Source: Roseburia_C amylophila (GTDB taxonomy: Bacteria > Bacillota > Clostridia > Lachnospirales > Lachnospiraceae). Taken from it: DNA of 47,642 bases. Both the position numbers and the translations under genes were made by a program. Of the stretch, positions 1 through 8,552 are shown in pieces. How positions within the stretch are numbered: position 1 is the stretch's first letter; every line of letters starts with the position of its first letter. The notes below the pieces were generated by a model that had not been told where the DNA came from, searched no databases, and saw nothing but the letters and a program-made list of their open reading frames with translations. The stretch covers positions 1-47,642 of the forward strand of contig NZ_JAOQKI010000021.1 in NCBI RefSeq assembly GCF_025567465.1, read 5' to 3'.

Positions 1-1
1 T

Positions 2-45
2 AAACCGCCTTCAGCCCTTTATTTTCAAGGCTTGAAAGCGGTTTT
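2..45 (-). terminator. Probable terminator of the mecA operon
   Basis: AAACCGC (2-8) pairs with GCGGTTT (38-44), and inner TTCAGCC pairs with GGCTTGAA around an AT-rich loop. It lies about 30 bases past the stop of the 127-residue gene. The U tract on the minus strand is short and the window edge cuts the context, so termination is inferred. Confidence 0.5.
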
Positions 46-76
46 CATCAACACATTTTGTCCTATAACTCTGCTT

Positions 77-460
77 TTATAAATCTTTAAGCACATCATC
101 ATAAAGGGCATCTAACATTTCCTTCAACTGCTTTTCAATGGTATCAAAATAAATTTCTGCTGTATCGTTGTCAAATTCCATCTCATTGCCGATTTCCATC
201 ACAATGTCAAGGATTCCGCTGTTCAACTCATCAATTGCATTTTCCACAATCTCTTCAAAAGTGCAGTAGGCATCGCCTGTCATATGCACAATAAAATCTT
301 TCTTATCTATCTTTCCACGGAATTTGTATTCATCGGTAAAAAGGCTCCAGCCATCTCCGGCTGCCTCCCGCATCTCATTCCGAATGGATTTATAATCCAG
401 TGGTACATAGTTCTGCTTAAAAAATTCTTCAAAAGATGCTTTATCTTTATATTCTTCCAT
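77..460 (-). CDS. Small acidic protein of unknown function, downstream of mecA
   Basis: 127 residues, acidic, apparently all helical and cytosolic: no signal peptide, membrane segment or cysteine cluster is visible. I do not recognise the family. It starts with MEEYKD behind an AGAGGA ribosome site and begins 18 bases after the mecA stop on the same strand, so the two are probably co-transcribed and share the promoter at 1289-1317. Its C-terminal half (about residues 65-127) is rich in Asp, Glu, Ile and Leu in a heptad-like pattern and could form a helical bundle. A role connected with MecA or ClpC is possible from position only. Confidence 0.75.
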   Translation of the reverse strand: MEEYKDKASFEEFFKQNYVPLDYKSIRNEMREAAGDGWSLFTDEYKFRGKIDKKDFIVHMTGDAYCTFEEIVENAIDELNSGILDIVMEIGNEMEFDNDTAEIYFDTIEKQLKEMLDALYDDVLKDL

Positions 461-478
461 TCCAATTCCTCTGTCTGT

Positions 479-1237
479 CTAAATTTCCTGTAAATGTTCT
501 AACGCCTGCTCCGGCAAAATGCATTTTCCATGCTCCATAATATATGCCCGGGTCGGTCCATGCGCATAAATATCATCTGCAAATTCCAAAGAAGCACTTA
601 AAAGACGACAAAGCTGTTTATCACTAAGTTCTCCCTTCTCAAGCAAAAGATAATAAGCATCCTCTCTGGTCAGATAATAAAGACTGCTCTTCATCGGCAG
701 TTCCAGACGAACGCCCTTGGCATAAAAAATTGCACGTTCCATGCTTGCAAAGCAAAGCTGATAAAAATTCCGGTCTTTTAGTGTAAAGCCACCGGTAGAC
801 TGTTTCTTATCTGTGCTTTCTTCTGCCTTGGAATCTGACTGCTCCGGCTGTATTTCTGCAATGCCTTCATCCGTATGATTCTGATTTGCCAGCTCTTTTG
901 ACGTCTGTTTCAGCTTTTCAATATCAGGAGCATTCTTAACCAGACTTTCTACTGCAGACTTCAGATTTTCCAACATATTGCTGATGCCAAGCTCCGGCTT
1001 CTCAGAAAAAGTAAGTGCCAGCGTATGCTCCGGCAGTACTGCAACCTGAATGGTAATATTTCCACCCTGTACTTTATATCCGACCTCTTCTTCTGCCATG
1101 GAAATAATCTTACGCAGAAACGATTCTGTTCTTCCGTCATTCTGCAGAAAATCATCTACTTCCAGCCCATTTTCCATTAATTCTTCTTCTGAAATAATAC
1201 AGCGCACCGTATCCACATCGATTCTTTTAAATCTCAT
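479..1237 (-). CDS. mecA: Adaptor protein MecA
   Basis: MecA-family adaptor; known members bind substrates through an N-terminal domain and hand them to the ClpC-ClpP protease through a C-terminal domain. The 252-residue protein begins MRFKRI, has a compact N-terminal domain (about 1-80), a polar acidic linker (about 110-155, rich in Gln, Ser, Glu and Asp) and a C-terminal domain (about 160-252), the usual MecA plan and length. I chose the ATG at 1237, seven bases after AGGTG; a TTG two codons upstream is also in frame. A strong promoter precedes it and the small acidic gene follows. clpP lies about 9 kb away; clpC is not in the window, so its ClpC partner is inferred. Confidence 0.9.
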   Translation of the reverse strand: MRFKRIDVDTVRCIISEEELMENGLEVDDFLQNDGRTESFLRKIISMAEEEVGYKVQGGNITIQVAVLPEHTLALTFSEKPELGISNMLENLKSAVESLVKNAPDIEKLKQTSKELANQNHTDEGIAEIQPEQSDSKAEESTDKKQSTGGFTLKDRNFYQLCFASMERAIFYAKGVRLELPMKSSLYYLTREDAYYLLLEKGELSDKQLCRLLSASLEFADDIYAHGPTRAYIMEHGKCILPEQALEHLQEI

Positions 1238-1288
1238 AAACAATCACCTGCCATTATTCTCGCTGCGTTTTCCCTTATTTGTAACCTT

Positions 1289-1317
1289 ACTATACACTAA
1301 AAGCCCTTTCTTTTCAA
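1289..1317 (-). promoter_or_regulatory. Sigma-A-type promoter of mecA
   Basis: On the minus strand TTGAAA (1312-1317), a 17-base spacer and TATAGT (1289-1294), one mismatch in the -10 box and two in the -35 box. It lies about 50 bases upstream of the mecA start. Confidence 0.7.
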
Positions 1318-1402
1318 CCGGAAAGCTTTTATAATATAGGTATCCAAGGTATTAAGCCCGTAAACAGCCGGCAATTCCATAATACGGTAAAGGAGGAGCA
1401 TT

Positions 1403-2722
1403 ATGCACCGGATTATCTTTCATATTGATGTCAATTCTGCTTTTTTAAGCTGGAGTGCTGTCGACCGCCTAGAGCATGGTGAAACTTTAGATATCCGCAC
1501 TATACCGGCAATTATTGGCGGTGACTCTGCTACAAGACACGGTGTGGTTCTTGCCAAGTCTGTGCCTGCCAAAGCCTATAAGATTGTCACCGGCGAACCG
1601 GTTGCCAATGCTTTACGCAAATGTCCTACCCTTATGCTGGTTCCGCCGGATCATGCCATGTACCAAAGAAAAAGCCATGCACTTATGGAACTGCTACATA
1701 CCTACACCAATGATATCGAGCAGCTTTCCATAGATGAATGTTTTCTTGACTTTACGCCCATTGCCCACCGGTATGAATCTCCTCTTGCAGCAGCCAAAAT
1801 CATTTCTGCAAATATTAAATCACGATTTGGTTTTACCGTTAATATTGGAATTGCTCCAAATAAGCTTCTGGCGAAGATGGCAAGCGATTTTACCAAGCCG
1901 GATCGGATTCACACTCTTTTTCCGGATGAAATTGCAAAAAAAATGTGGCCGCTTCCGGTGGATGATCTCTACATGGTAGGGCATTCCAGTGCTGCCCGGT
2001 TGAAAGCACTTGGCATCCGTACCATCGGAGAACTTGCAGCCACTGACCCGGATTACCTCCGGCAGGAATTCAAAAGCCACGGCACACTGATGTGGGAATA
2101 TGCCAATGGAATCGGAGATGACCATGTGCATTCTACCAAGCGGGAAGCCAAGGGGATTGGCAATTCCACCACTTTAAAGGAGGACGCCCGCACCTTAGCA
2201 GATGCAAAAAAGGTTCTGCTCTCTCTTTCCGAATCTGTATCCATTCGCCTCCGGAAAGAAAAAATGTTAGCCCAGAGTATTACGGTAGAAATCCGCTATC
2301 ATGATTTTACCAATACTTCCCACCAGTGCAGTCTCCTCTCAGCCACAAATACTACAGATGCCCTATATAAAACTGCCGTTTCCCTTTTCCAGCAGCTCTG
2401 GAATAGTGAACCTGTCCGACTCCTTGGCATCCGTACCAGCCGTCTGCTTCCTGAAGATGCACCGGTGCAGCTTTCTATTTTTGATTATGCAGCCGATTCA
2501 TCGGCATCTGCCATGATTTCCACAGAAAGTACAGCTTCCAGCAGTCCGCTCCCAGATGGCAATAAAAAAAGCTGCACCCAGATGCCTTCTGCCAATAAGC
2601 AAAAGCAACTGGATGCAGCCATTGATTCTATTCGGAAACGTTTTGGGTCGAAGGCTCTTGTCCGGGGGAGTTTTCTTCCGTCTCCTGAGTCAGATCCGAA
2701 AAAGAATCATCCATCGGACTGA
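1403..2722 (+). CDS. dinB: DNA polymerase IV (Y-family)
   Basis: Error-prone translesion DNA polymerase. The 439-residue product has the Y-family palm signatures: the first metal-binding Asp in HIDVNSAF (Asp9), the SIDECFLDF motif with Asp111 and Glu112, and the NKLLAKMASDFTKPDRI thumb motif. The little-finger domain follows, ending in a basic tail. AGGAGG at 1390-1395 fixes the start. The region from about residue 375 is a Ser/Ala-rich linker before a conserved-looking RKRFG segment. Its last 95 bases overlap the end of the convergent broken gene at 2628. It is the only plus-strand gene in the first 13 kb. No LexA-type box was recognised upstream. Confidence 0.95.
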   Translation: MHRIIFHIDVNSAFLSWSAVDRLEHGETLDIRTIPAIIGGDSATRHGVVLAKSVPAKAYKIVTGEPVANALRKCPTLMLVPPDHAMYQRKSHALMELLHTYTNDIEQLSIDECFLDFTPIAHRYESPLAAAKIISANIKSRFGFTVNIGIAPNKLLAKMASDFTKPDRIHTLFPDEIAKKMWPLPVDDLYMVGHSSAARLKALGIRTIGELAATDPDYLRQEFKSHGTLMWEYANGIGDDHVHSTKREAKGIGNSTTLKEDARTLADAKKVLLSLSESVSIRLRKEKMLAQSITVEIRYHDFTNTSHQCSLLSATNTTDALYKTAVSLFQQLWNSEPVRLLGIRTSRLLPEDAPVQLSIFDYAADSSASAMISTESTASSSPLPDGNKKSCTQMPSANKQKQLDAAIDSIRKRFGSKALVRGSFLPSPESDPKKNHPSD

Positions 2723-3055
2723 CGTTTGAGATGGTATAGTAGAATAATGGATCCGGAAGTTCATCCTTATATCCATTATCGTTTAATATAAACTGGAAGG
2801 TTCTGTTACTGCTTCCCTCTGCATCACTATAGGTTAAGAGGGAGGCCGTTACAAGATAACTTCCATCCTCTTGTGCAATCCAGTCGTCAAGCTGTGCCTG
2901 CACCGTTGTATCCTCACCATAAGGCATCTGAAATGCCCCTTTATCTATAATGTAACTCTTACTTTCATTCTCATAGCGGATTGCAGTAAACTTCCTGCCA
3001 GAAGAAAAGTAAGTAAAAGTGCGCCTTTTCTTCCTTTTTTCGTGGTTCTCATCAT
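2628..3055 (-). pseudogene. Small exported protein gene, frame disrupted just after the signal peptide
   Basis: Fourth gene of the metal-transporter operon. The expected start at 3055 forms an ATGA overlap with the znuB stop, exactly as znuA/znuC and znuC/znuB do, and follows GGAG. From there the frame reads a classic signal peptide, MMRTTKKGRKG then LLLTFLLAGSLL, and stops after about 36 codons. The rest of the protein, starting around RYENESKSYIIDKG and running about 110 residues to 2628, is in the neighbouring frame. One extra base around 2955-2990 would join them. The second frame has its own open start upstream but its N-terminus is merely polar and basic. The product looks like a secreted beta-rich protein of unknown function. 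Whether this is a true mutation or an assembly error cannot be told here. Confidence 0.65.
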
Positions 3056-3867
3056 GCATTTCTCCTTCCGTATACATAAGTTGCAAAATAAATGATGGCT
3101 GCTACAATCACAATCATCGGACCTGTTGCAACATTGGTAAAATAGGAAATCATCAATCCGAGCAATCCCGAAAACAGGGAAAAGATAACGGAAAATAAAT
3201 GATATTCCCGCATGTTGACCGAAATATTCCGGCTTGCTGCTGCCGGAAGAATCAGCAGTGCATTGATGATCAAAATTCCAATCCATTTAATGGAAAGCAT
3301 TACAATTAATGCAATAAAAATTGCAAAAATATTTTCTATCAGCTTCACCCGGATTCCCCGGCTCTTTGCCAGCGCCCGGTGCAGGCTTACCGCATTTAAC
3401 TTATTAAATGCCACGCCCCAGAAAATCAGTGTTGCCGCAAAAATCAGAATCAGATAAATAATTTCCTTTTTAGAGATGCTTAAAACATCACCTACCAAAA
3501 GGCTGGAATATTTGCTGAAATTGCCACCTTTCGATAAGATGGCCAGTCCCACAGCAATACACGCTGAAGAAAAAACGGAGATAATCGTATCTCTGGATGC
3601 CGATGCTTTACTGCTGATATAGTTTAGTAATAATGCAAAAATTACTGCAAAAATAATCATGGATAAGGTCGTATCTGCAACTCCCATCACAACGCCAAGA
3701 GCAATTCCCGTCAATGCAGAATGACCTAATGCATCTGAGAAAAATGCCATTTTGTTATTTACAATCATGGTTCCAAGGATTCCAAACAATGGTGTGATAA
3801 TCAGGATTGCGATAAATGCATTCCGCATAAATCCATAAGACCACCACGCGGTAAAAAATTCTATCAT
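3052..3867 (-). CDS. znuB: Metal ABC transporter permease (ZnuB/MntB family)
   Basis: 271-residue integral membrane protein with seven or eight hydrophobic helices, typical length for ABC-3 family permeases of zinc, manganese or iron importers. Recognisable family features are the SDALGHSALTGIALG segment near residues 39-53 and a helix-rich C-terminus ending in YVYGRRNA. It starts with ATGA overlapping the znuC stop and ends overlapping the start of the next small gene, so translation is coupled. Together with the ATPase and His-rich binding protein it forms a complete importer. Zinc is the most likely substrate because of the His-rich loop in the binding protein, but manganese is not excluded. 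The gene name is by family. Confidence 0.88.
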   Translation of the reverse strand: MIEFFTAWWSYGFMRNAFIAILIITPLFGILGTMIVNNKMAFFSDALGHSALTGIALGVVMGVADTTLSMIIFAVIFALLLNYISSKASASRDTIISVFSSACIAVGLAILSKGGNFSKYSSLLVGDVLSISKKEIIYLILIFAATLIFWGVAFNKLNAVSLHRALAKSRGIRVKLIENIFAIFIALIVMLSIKWIGILIINALLILPAAASRNISVNMREYHLFSVIFSLFSGLLGLMISYFTNVATGPMIVIVAAIIYFATYVYGRRNA

Positions 3868-4610
3868 CCCCGCACCTCCATATCTGTAAATACCTGTTTA
3901 AAAGCAGCACTGTCATAGACTTCCTTCGGTGTTCCCTGGGTCAGCACTTTGCCATCTATGAGAACCACATGGTCTGCATATTTTCTTACATAATCAAGGT
4001 CATGGGAAATCAGTAAAACTGCCAGGTCAAAATTTTCCTTCAGATATTCGATATTCCGATAAAATAACTCCATCCCATTCTGGTCAATACCAGACACCGG
4101 CTCATCCAAAAGCAGCAGATTCGGTTCATCCATCACTGCCATGGAAAGAAGTACACGCTGTAATTCCCCACCGGAAAGATTACATACCTGCTTGTCAATC
4201 AAATGCTCGGCTTCAAACATTTTTAAGCTTTCTTTGATTTCCTGATATAGTTTTTTGCTCTTATATAAAAATACCGGCCGGTTGGACTGATAGCTTGCAA
4301 TCATATCATAGACACTGACCGGAGTAGATTTCTCGATATTTAGATTCTGTGGTACATAACCAATCTTAAGCTTCTGGATATGACCATTTTCCCTGTCCTT
4401 AAATTCAATGCTTCCCGTGTGTGGAATGTCATTTAAAATAGCCCGGATCAGAGTTGATTTTCCTGCTCCGTTCCGACCAATCAGTACCGTCAGTGTTCCA
4501 CAATGAATATGCAGATTCACATCTGACAATATCTGCTGTTCTCCAATAGTAACACCCAGATGGTTGATCCGGATACAATGCAGTCCACATGGTTTTACTA
4601 TTTTTCTCAT
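3864..4610 (-). CDS. znuC: Metal ABC transporter ATP-binding protein
   Basis: 248-residue ABC ATPase that would power metal import. The Walker A motif GRNGAGKST lies near residues 43-51, the signature LSGGELQR near 143-150, and Walker B ends LLLLDEP a few residues on, followed by the SHD switch histidine. It starts with ATGA overlapping the znuA stop and ends with ATGA overlapping znuB. The N-terminal extension of about 15 residues before the ABC fold (MRKIVKPCGLHCIRIN) contains two Cys and one His, which is slightly unusual. Confidence 0.92.
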   Translation of the reverse strand: MRKIVKPCGLHCIRINHLGVTIGEQQILSDVNLHIHCGTLTVLIGRNGAGKSTLIRAILNDIPHTGSIEFKDRENGHIQKLKIGYVPQNLNIEKSTPVSVYDMIASYQSNRPVFLYKSKKLYQEIKESLKMFEAEHLIDKQVCNLSGGELQRVLLSMAVMDEPNLLLLDEPVSGIDQNGMELFYRNIEYLKENFDLAVLLISHDLDYVRKYADHVVLIDGKVLTQGTPKEVYDSAAFKQVFTDMEVRG

Positions 4611-5611
4611 TCTGCAAAAGCCTCCTTCAGCAGTTCCATATTATGTCTCATTGCATCAAGATAGCTGTCCTTTTCATACTCCCCGCGGGTTAAGGTATCA
4701 AGATAACATACTTTCGCATCGGTCTCCCGTTCTACCGTATCTCCCATATCTTTGCCATAGAGTTCTTCTGCCAGCACCACTGATATATCATTCTTTTCAA
4801 TGGCTCCCATCACATCTGCCACTTCACCGGCACTGACCTGACGCTCCTCATCCAAATCCATGGTATAGGAAATCTCCATATCGTAGTCCTCTGCCACATA
4901 GGTATAGGCTTCATGGAAAATAACAATATGCTTTCCTGCTAATTCTTCCTTTAAGGACTGCTGCTCTCTCTCTAAATCCTCAAGCTTTGCCAGGTACTCC
5001 TTTGCATTGCTTTCATAGGCATCCTGATGCTTCGGATCTATCCTGCAAAGACCTTCTAAAATATTTTCCACCTGCTGTTTATATAACGCAATGCTCATCC
5101 ATGCATGGGCATTCACATCTCCGTGATTGTGTCCATCTTCATGAGTATCCTCGGTATCTCCGTGGATATGCTCCTCTGCTGCATCTTCATGGGCATCTCC
5201 GTGAGCATGTTCCTCTCCTTCATCCTCTTCGGACAAAAGATTAAGTCCCTCGCAGGCATTTACAATGGAAAGATTCTTATAATCTGCTGCCACATCCGAT
5301 AAAAAAGATTCGATTCCGCCACCATTTACAATAAACACATCTGCACCGGAAAGGAGCTTCATGTCTGCCGGAGTCAGCTGGTAATCGTGAAGGCAGCCGG
5401 TCTGCGGCTCACTGAGATTCTGCAAATCCACACCCGGAGTGTCTCCGATGACATTCATTGCTGCAATATACATCGGATAAAAGGATGTTACTACCGTAAG
5501 TTCACTATCCTGCTGTTTTGTCTCTTCTTTTACATATAATTGTGTCAGTCCTGCACCAGTCAATAAAAGTACCAGCAGAAGAACCGTTACAAATACATAT
5601 TTATTCTTCAT
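4607..5611 (-). CDS. znuA: Metal ABC transporter substrate-binding protein with His-rich loop
   Basis: Cluster A-I solute-binding protein (ZnuA/AdcA type). From the ATG at 5611 (GAGG nine bases upstream) it is 334 residues with an N-terminal hydrophobic segment (about 5-24). The family hallmarks are a conserved His in LHDYQLTPAD, a His/Asp/Glu-rich flexible loop (about residues 125-165 with repeated HGD and HED units) and HAWMS just after it. The loop points to zinc, since such loops are common in zinc-binding members. Oddly there is no lipobox cysteine, so it is probably held by an uncleaved signal anchor instead of a lipid. The start lies inside the end of ysxC, so expression is coupled to the upstream housekeeping genes; no obvious Zur box was found. 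A start at 5626 is also open. Confidence 0.9.
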   Translation of the reverse strand: MKNKYVFVTVLLLVLLLTGAGLTQLYVKEETKQQDSELTVVTSFYPMYIAAMNVIGDTPGVDLQNLSEPQTGCLHDYQLTPADMKLLSGADVFIVNGGGIESFLSDVAADYKNLSIVNACEGLNLLSEEDEGEEHAHGDAHEDAAEEHIHGDTEDTHEDGHNHGDVNAHAWMSIALYKQQVENILEGLCRIDPKHQDAYESNAKEYLAKLEDLEREQQSLKEELAGKHIVIFHEAYTYVAEDYDMEISYTMDLDEERQVSAGEVADVMGAIEKNDISVVLAEELYGKDMGDTVERETDAKVCYLDTLTRGEYEKDSYLDAMRHNMELLKEAFAE

Positions 5612-6194
5612 AGCCAACAGCCTCATCCATAATCTGCCAGATTTCTTCCCTGCCCTGCTTGGTTACTGCAGAAAATGGAACAATTACCGTTCCCGGTTTT
5701 ACTTTCAGACCTTCTTTTACTGCCTTGATACATTTTGGCACCTGGCTTCTCTTCAGCTTGTCCAGCTTGGTTGCCACAATAACCGGATCAAAGCCCTGAT
5801 GGATAATCCAGTCATACATCAGTTTATCATTGGCAGACGGGTCATGCCTGATATCAATTAATAAGAATACCCGGCGCAGCTGCTTTGAGGTATGCAGATA
5901 ATTTTCAATCATTTTACCCCATTTTGCTTTCTCACTCTCTGCTACTTTCGCATAACCATATCCCGGCAAATCCACCAGATACATGGCATCATTGATATTA
6001 TAGAAATTAATGGTCTGTGTCTTTCCCGGCTGTGCAGAGGTTCTTGCAAGGGATTTCCGGTTCATCAGTGCATTAATTAATGATGACTTTCCAACATTGG
6101 ATTTTCCTGCAAATGCCACCTCCGGCAATGTATTCTCCGGAAGCTTACTGGTAACACCACACACCGTTTCCAAGTTTACTTCTTTTATAACCAT
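5601..6194 (-). CDS. ysxC: Ribosome biogenesis GTP-binding protein YsxC/EngB
   Basis: 197-residue small GTPase needed for large-subunit assembly in known relatives. G1 is GKSNVGKSS (about 30-38), G2 the threonine-containing segment around SAQPGKTQT, G3 DLPGYG (about 75-80), and G4 TKLDK (about 143-147). AAAGGAG lies eight bases before the ATG, and lon ends 14 bases upstream. The lon-ysxC order is a common Firmicute arrangement. Its last bases overlap the znuA start. Confidence 0.95.
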   Translation of the reverse strand: MVIKEVNLETVCGVTSKLPENTLPEVAFAGKSNVGKSSLINALMNRKSLARTSAQPGKTQTINFYNINDAMYLVDLPGYGYAKVAESEKAKWGKMIENYLHTSKQLRRVFLLIDIRHDPSANDKLMYDWIIHQGFDPVIVATKLDKLKRSQVPKCIKAVKEGLKVKPGTVIVPFSAVTKQGREEIWQIMDEAVGYEE

Positions 6195-6208
6195 TTTCTG
6201 CTCCTTTA

Positions 6209-8536
6209 CTACTCTTTTACAAAAGCAATCTTTAAGATATCTTCGATGGTATCTGCATAGACAATTTCTAAATCCTTTTTAATCTCTGCTGAGAGTTCCT
6301 CGATATCTTTTTCATTTTTTCCCGGCACACAGACTGTCCGGATACCGGCATTTTTCGCTGCTAATGTTTTCTCTTTTAATCCACCAATCGGAAGCACTCT
6401 GCCGCGGAGGGTAATCTCTCCTGTCATGGCAACATCAGCACGCACCTTTTTCCCGGTAATGGCAGAAAGCATTGCGGTTGCCATGGTAACACCGGCGGAC
6501 GGTCCATCCTTTGGTACGGCTCCTTCCGGAATGTGGATATGTATATCATGTCTGGTAAAGAAATCGTCCGGTATCTGATACTGCTCACTGACAGAACGGA
6601 TATAACTGATTCCAGCCTGTGCAGACTCTTTCATGACATCGCCAAGCTGTCCTGTCAGTTTAAATTCACCTTTTCCCGGCATTACATTTACTTCGATTTC
6701 TAATGTATCACCACCGACACTGGTCCATGCCAATCCCCGGACAATACCAACCTCGTCCTTCTCATTCTTCTTATCAAAGGTATATTTCTCTTTGCCAAGA
6801 TAATGTTCTAAGTTCTTTGTGCTTATAGTAACTTTCTTTTTCTTGCCCTCGTAAATCTCTCTTGCTGCTTTTCTGCAGATTTCACCGATTTTGCGTTCTA
6901 AGTTACGCACACCGGCTTCTCTTGTATAGCTGCGAATCAGCTGCTCAATTGCACCATTCTGGAATGTAAGCTCTGATTCCTTTAAGCCATTTTTCTCAAT
7001 CTGCTTTGCTATAAGATGCTCTTTTGCAATGTGAGCCTTTTCATTTTCCGTATAACTGCTTACCTCAATCAGCTCCATACGGTCTAACAGAGGTCTTGGT
7101 ATTGTCTGTACGGAATTGGCTGTCGCAATAAACAATACCTCAGACAAATCTACCGGAAGCTCCACATAGTGGTCCCTGAAATAGCTGTTCTGCTCATTAT
7201 CCAATACTTCCAGCAGTGCAGAAGATGTATCTCCCTTATAATCACTGCTTACTTTATCAATCTCATCTAAAAGCATCAGCGGGTTCTTTACTCCGGCACT
7301 CTTTAAACCATTAATAATTCTGCCCGGCATTGCCCCCACATAGGTCTTTCTGTGTCCACGAATCTCTGCCTCATCACGGACACCGCCGAGACAGATTCTG
7401 ACATACTTTTTATTCAATGCTTTTGCCACAGAACGGGCAATGCTTGTCTTGCCGGTTCCAGGAGGTCCCACCAGACAGATAATTGGACTTTCTCCTTTAT
7501 GAGTCAGATTCCGGACTGCTAAGAATTCCAGCATACGCTCTTTTACTTTTTCCAGTCCGTAGTGGTCTTCGTCTAAAATTTTCTCTGCATTAGCTAAATC
7601 TTTATTATCCTTAGAAGCCTTATTCCATGGCAGTTCCAGCAATGTCTCAATATAGCCTCTGCTGACTGCACTTTCCGAAGAACTGGATGCAATATTCTTA
7701 AAACGCTCAATCTCTTTTTTAATTCTCTCTTTGACCGTCTTATCTGCCTTCAGCTTCTTTACTTCCTCTAAAAAGTGTTCCGCATCTGACTGTGTATTAT
7801 CCTCACCTAGTTCTTCCCGAATCAGTTTCATCTGTTCCCGCAAAAGATATTCCTTCTGATTCTTATCCACGCGTTCTTTCACCTTCGCCTGAAATTCATT
7901 TTTCAGAGAAATAACTTCTACTTCATTCAGCAGAATTGCCATTAAAGTCTCATACTGGGAAGTGAGATCTACTGCCTCTAAGATTTTCTGTTTCTGGGTA
8001 TAATAAAGCGGCAGATTGTATGCAACCTGCTGCATCAAAGTTCCAACGTCCTGCTGTTCTTCTACCTGACGTAAAAATTCTTTGCTCATATGTCCATTGG
8101 CTTTTTGATATTTCAGTACGGTTTCCCTGATACAGCGAAGCATTGCTTCCTTCGCTTCCGGCATCAGTTCTTCCTCTTCTGCCGTTTTTTCATCAAAAAG
8201 GATGACCTCTGCCATCAGATACTTCTCCTGTGACAGAAAAGAGGCTAACTCGCCTCTTTCCAATCCTTCTACCAAAACACGCACGATTTCATTTGGCATC
8301 TTTATTACCTGCTTTACTTCAGCAATAACACCAATCTGATATAAATCATCCCTGGCCGGCTCCTCTACGGAAGCATCCTGCTGTGTAATCAGGAATATTT
8401 TCTGGTCTCCAACCATCGCCTCTTCTATGGCATGAATGGAACGGTCCCTGCTAATATCAAAATGAGCCACCATTCCCGGCAGAATGGTCATTCCACGAAG
8501 TGCAACTGCCGGTAAATGAATTACTGTCCTGCTCAT
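6209..8536 (-). CDS. lon: ATP-dependent endopeptidase Lon
   Basis: 775-residue LonA protease, normal length. It shows an N-terminal substrate-recognition domain (about 1-200), a coiled-coil helical section, the AAA+ module with GPPGTGKTSIA as Walker A (about residues 356-366) and LLDEIDKV as Walker B, and a C-terminal serine protease domain with the PKDGPSAG motif. Counting back from the C-terminus puts the catalytic Ser at 680 and the Lys, in GGLKEK, at 723, the expected 43-residue spacing. GGAGAAAAGG precedes the ATG. It follows clpX by 16 bases and precedes ysxC by 14, so these three are one transcription unit. Confidence 0.97.
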   Translation of the reverse strand: MSRTVIHLPAVALRGMTILPGMVAHFDISRDRSIHAIEEAMVGDQKIFLITQQDASVEEPARDDLYQIGVIAEVKQVIKMPNEIVRVLVEGLERGELASFLSQEKYLMAEVILFDEKTAEEEELMPEAKEAMLRCIRETVLKYQKANGHMSKEFLRQVEEQQDVGTLMQQVAYNLPLYYTQKQKILEAVDLTSQYETLMAILLNEVEVISLKNEFQAKVKERVDKNQKEYLLREQMKLIREELGEDNTQSDAEHFLEEVKKLKADKTVKERIKKEIERFKNIASSSSESAVSRGYIETLLELPWNKASKDNKDLANAEKILDEDHYGLEKVKERMLEFLAVRNLTHKGESPIICLVGPPGTGKTSIARSVAKALNKKYVRICLGGVRDEAEIRGHRKTYVGAMPGRIINGLKSAGVKNPLMLLDEIDKVSSDYKGDTSSALLEVLDNEQNSYFRDHYVELPVDLSEVLFIATANSVQTIPRPLLDRMELIEVSSYTENEKAHIAKEHLIAKQIEKNGLKESELTFQNGAIEQLIRSYTREAGVRNLERKIGEICRKAAREIYEGKKKKVTISTKNLEHYLGKEKYTFDKKNEKDEVGIVRGLAWTSVGGDTLEIEVNVMPGKGEFKLTGQLGDVMKESAQAGISYIRSVSEQYQIPDDFFTRHDIHIHIPEGAVPKDGPSAGVTMATAMLSAITGKKVRADVAMTGEITLRGRVLPIGGLKEKTLAAKNAGIRTVCVPGKNEKDIEELSAEIKKDLEIVYADTIEDILKIAFVKE

Positions 8537-8552
8537 CCTTTTCTCCTCTTAT

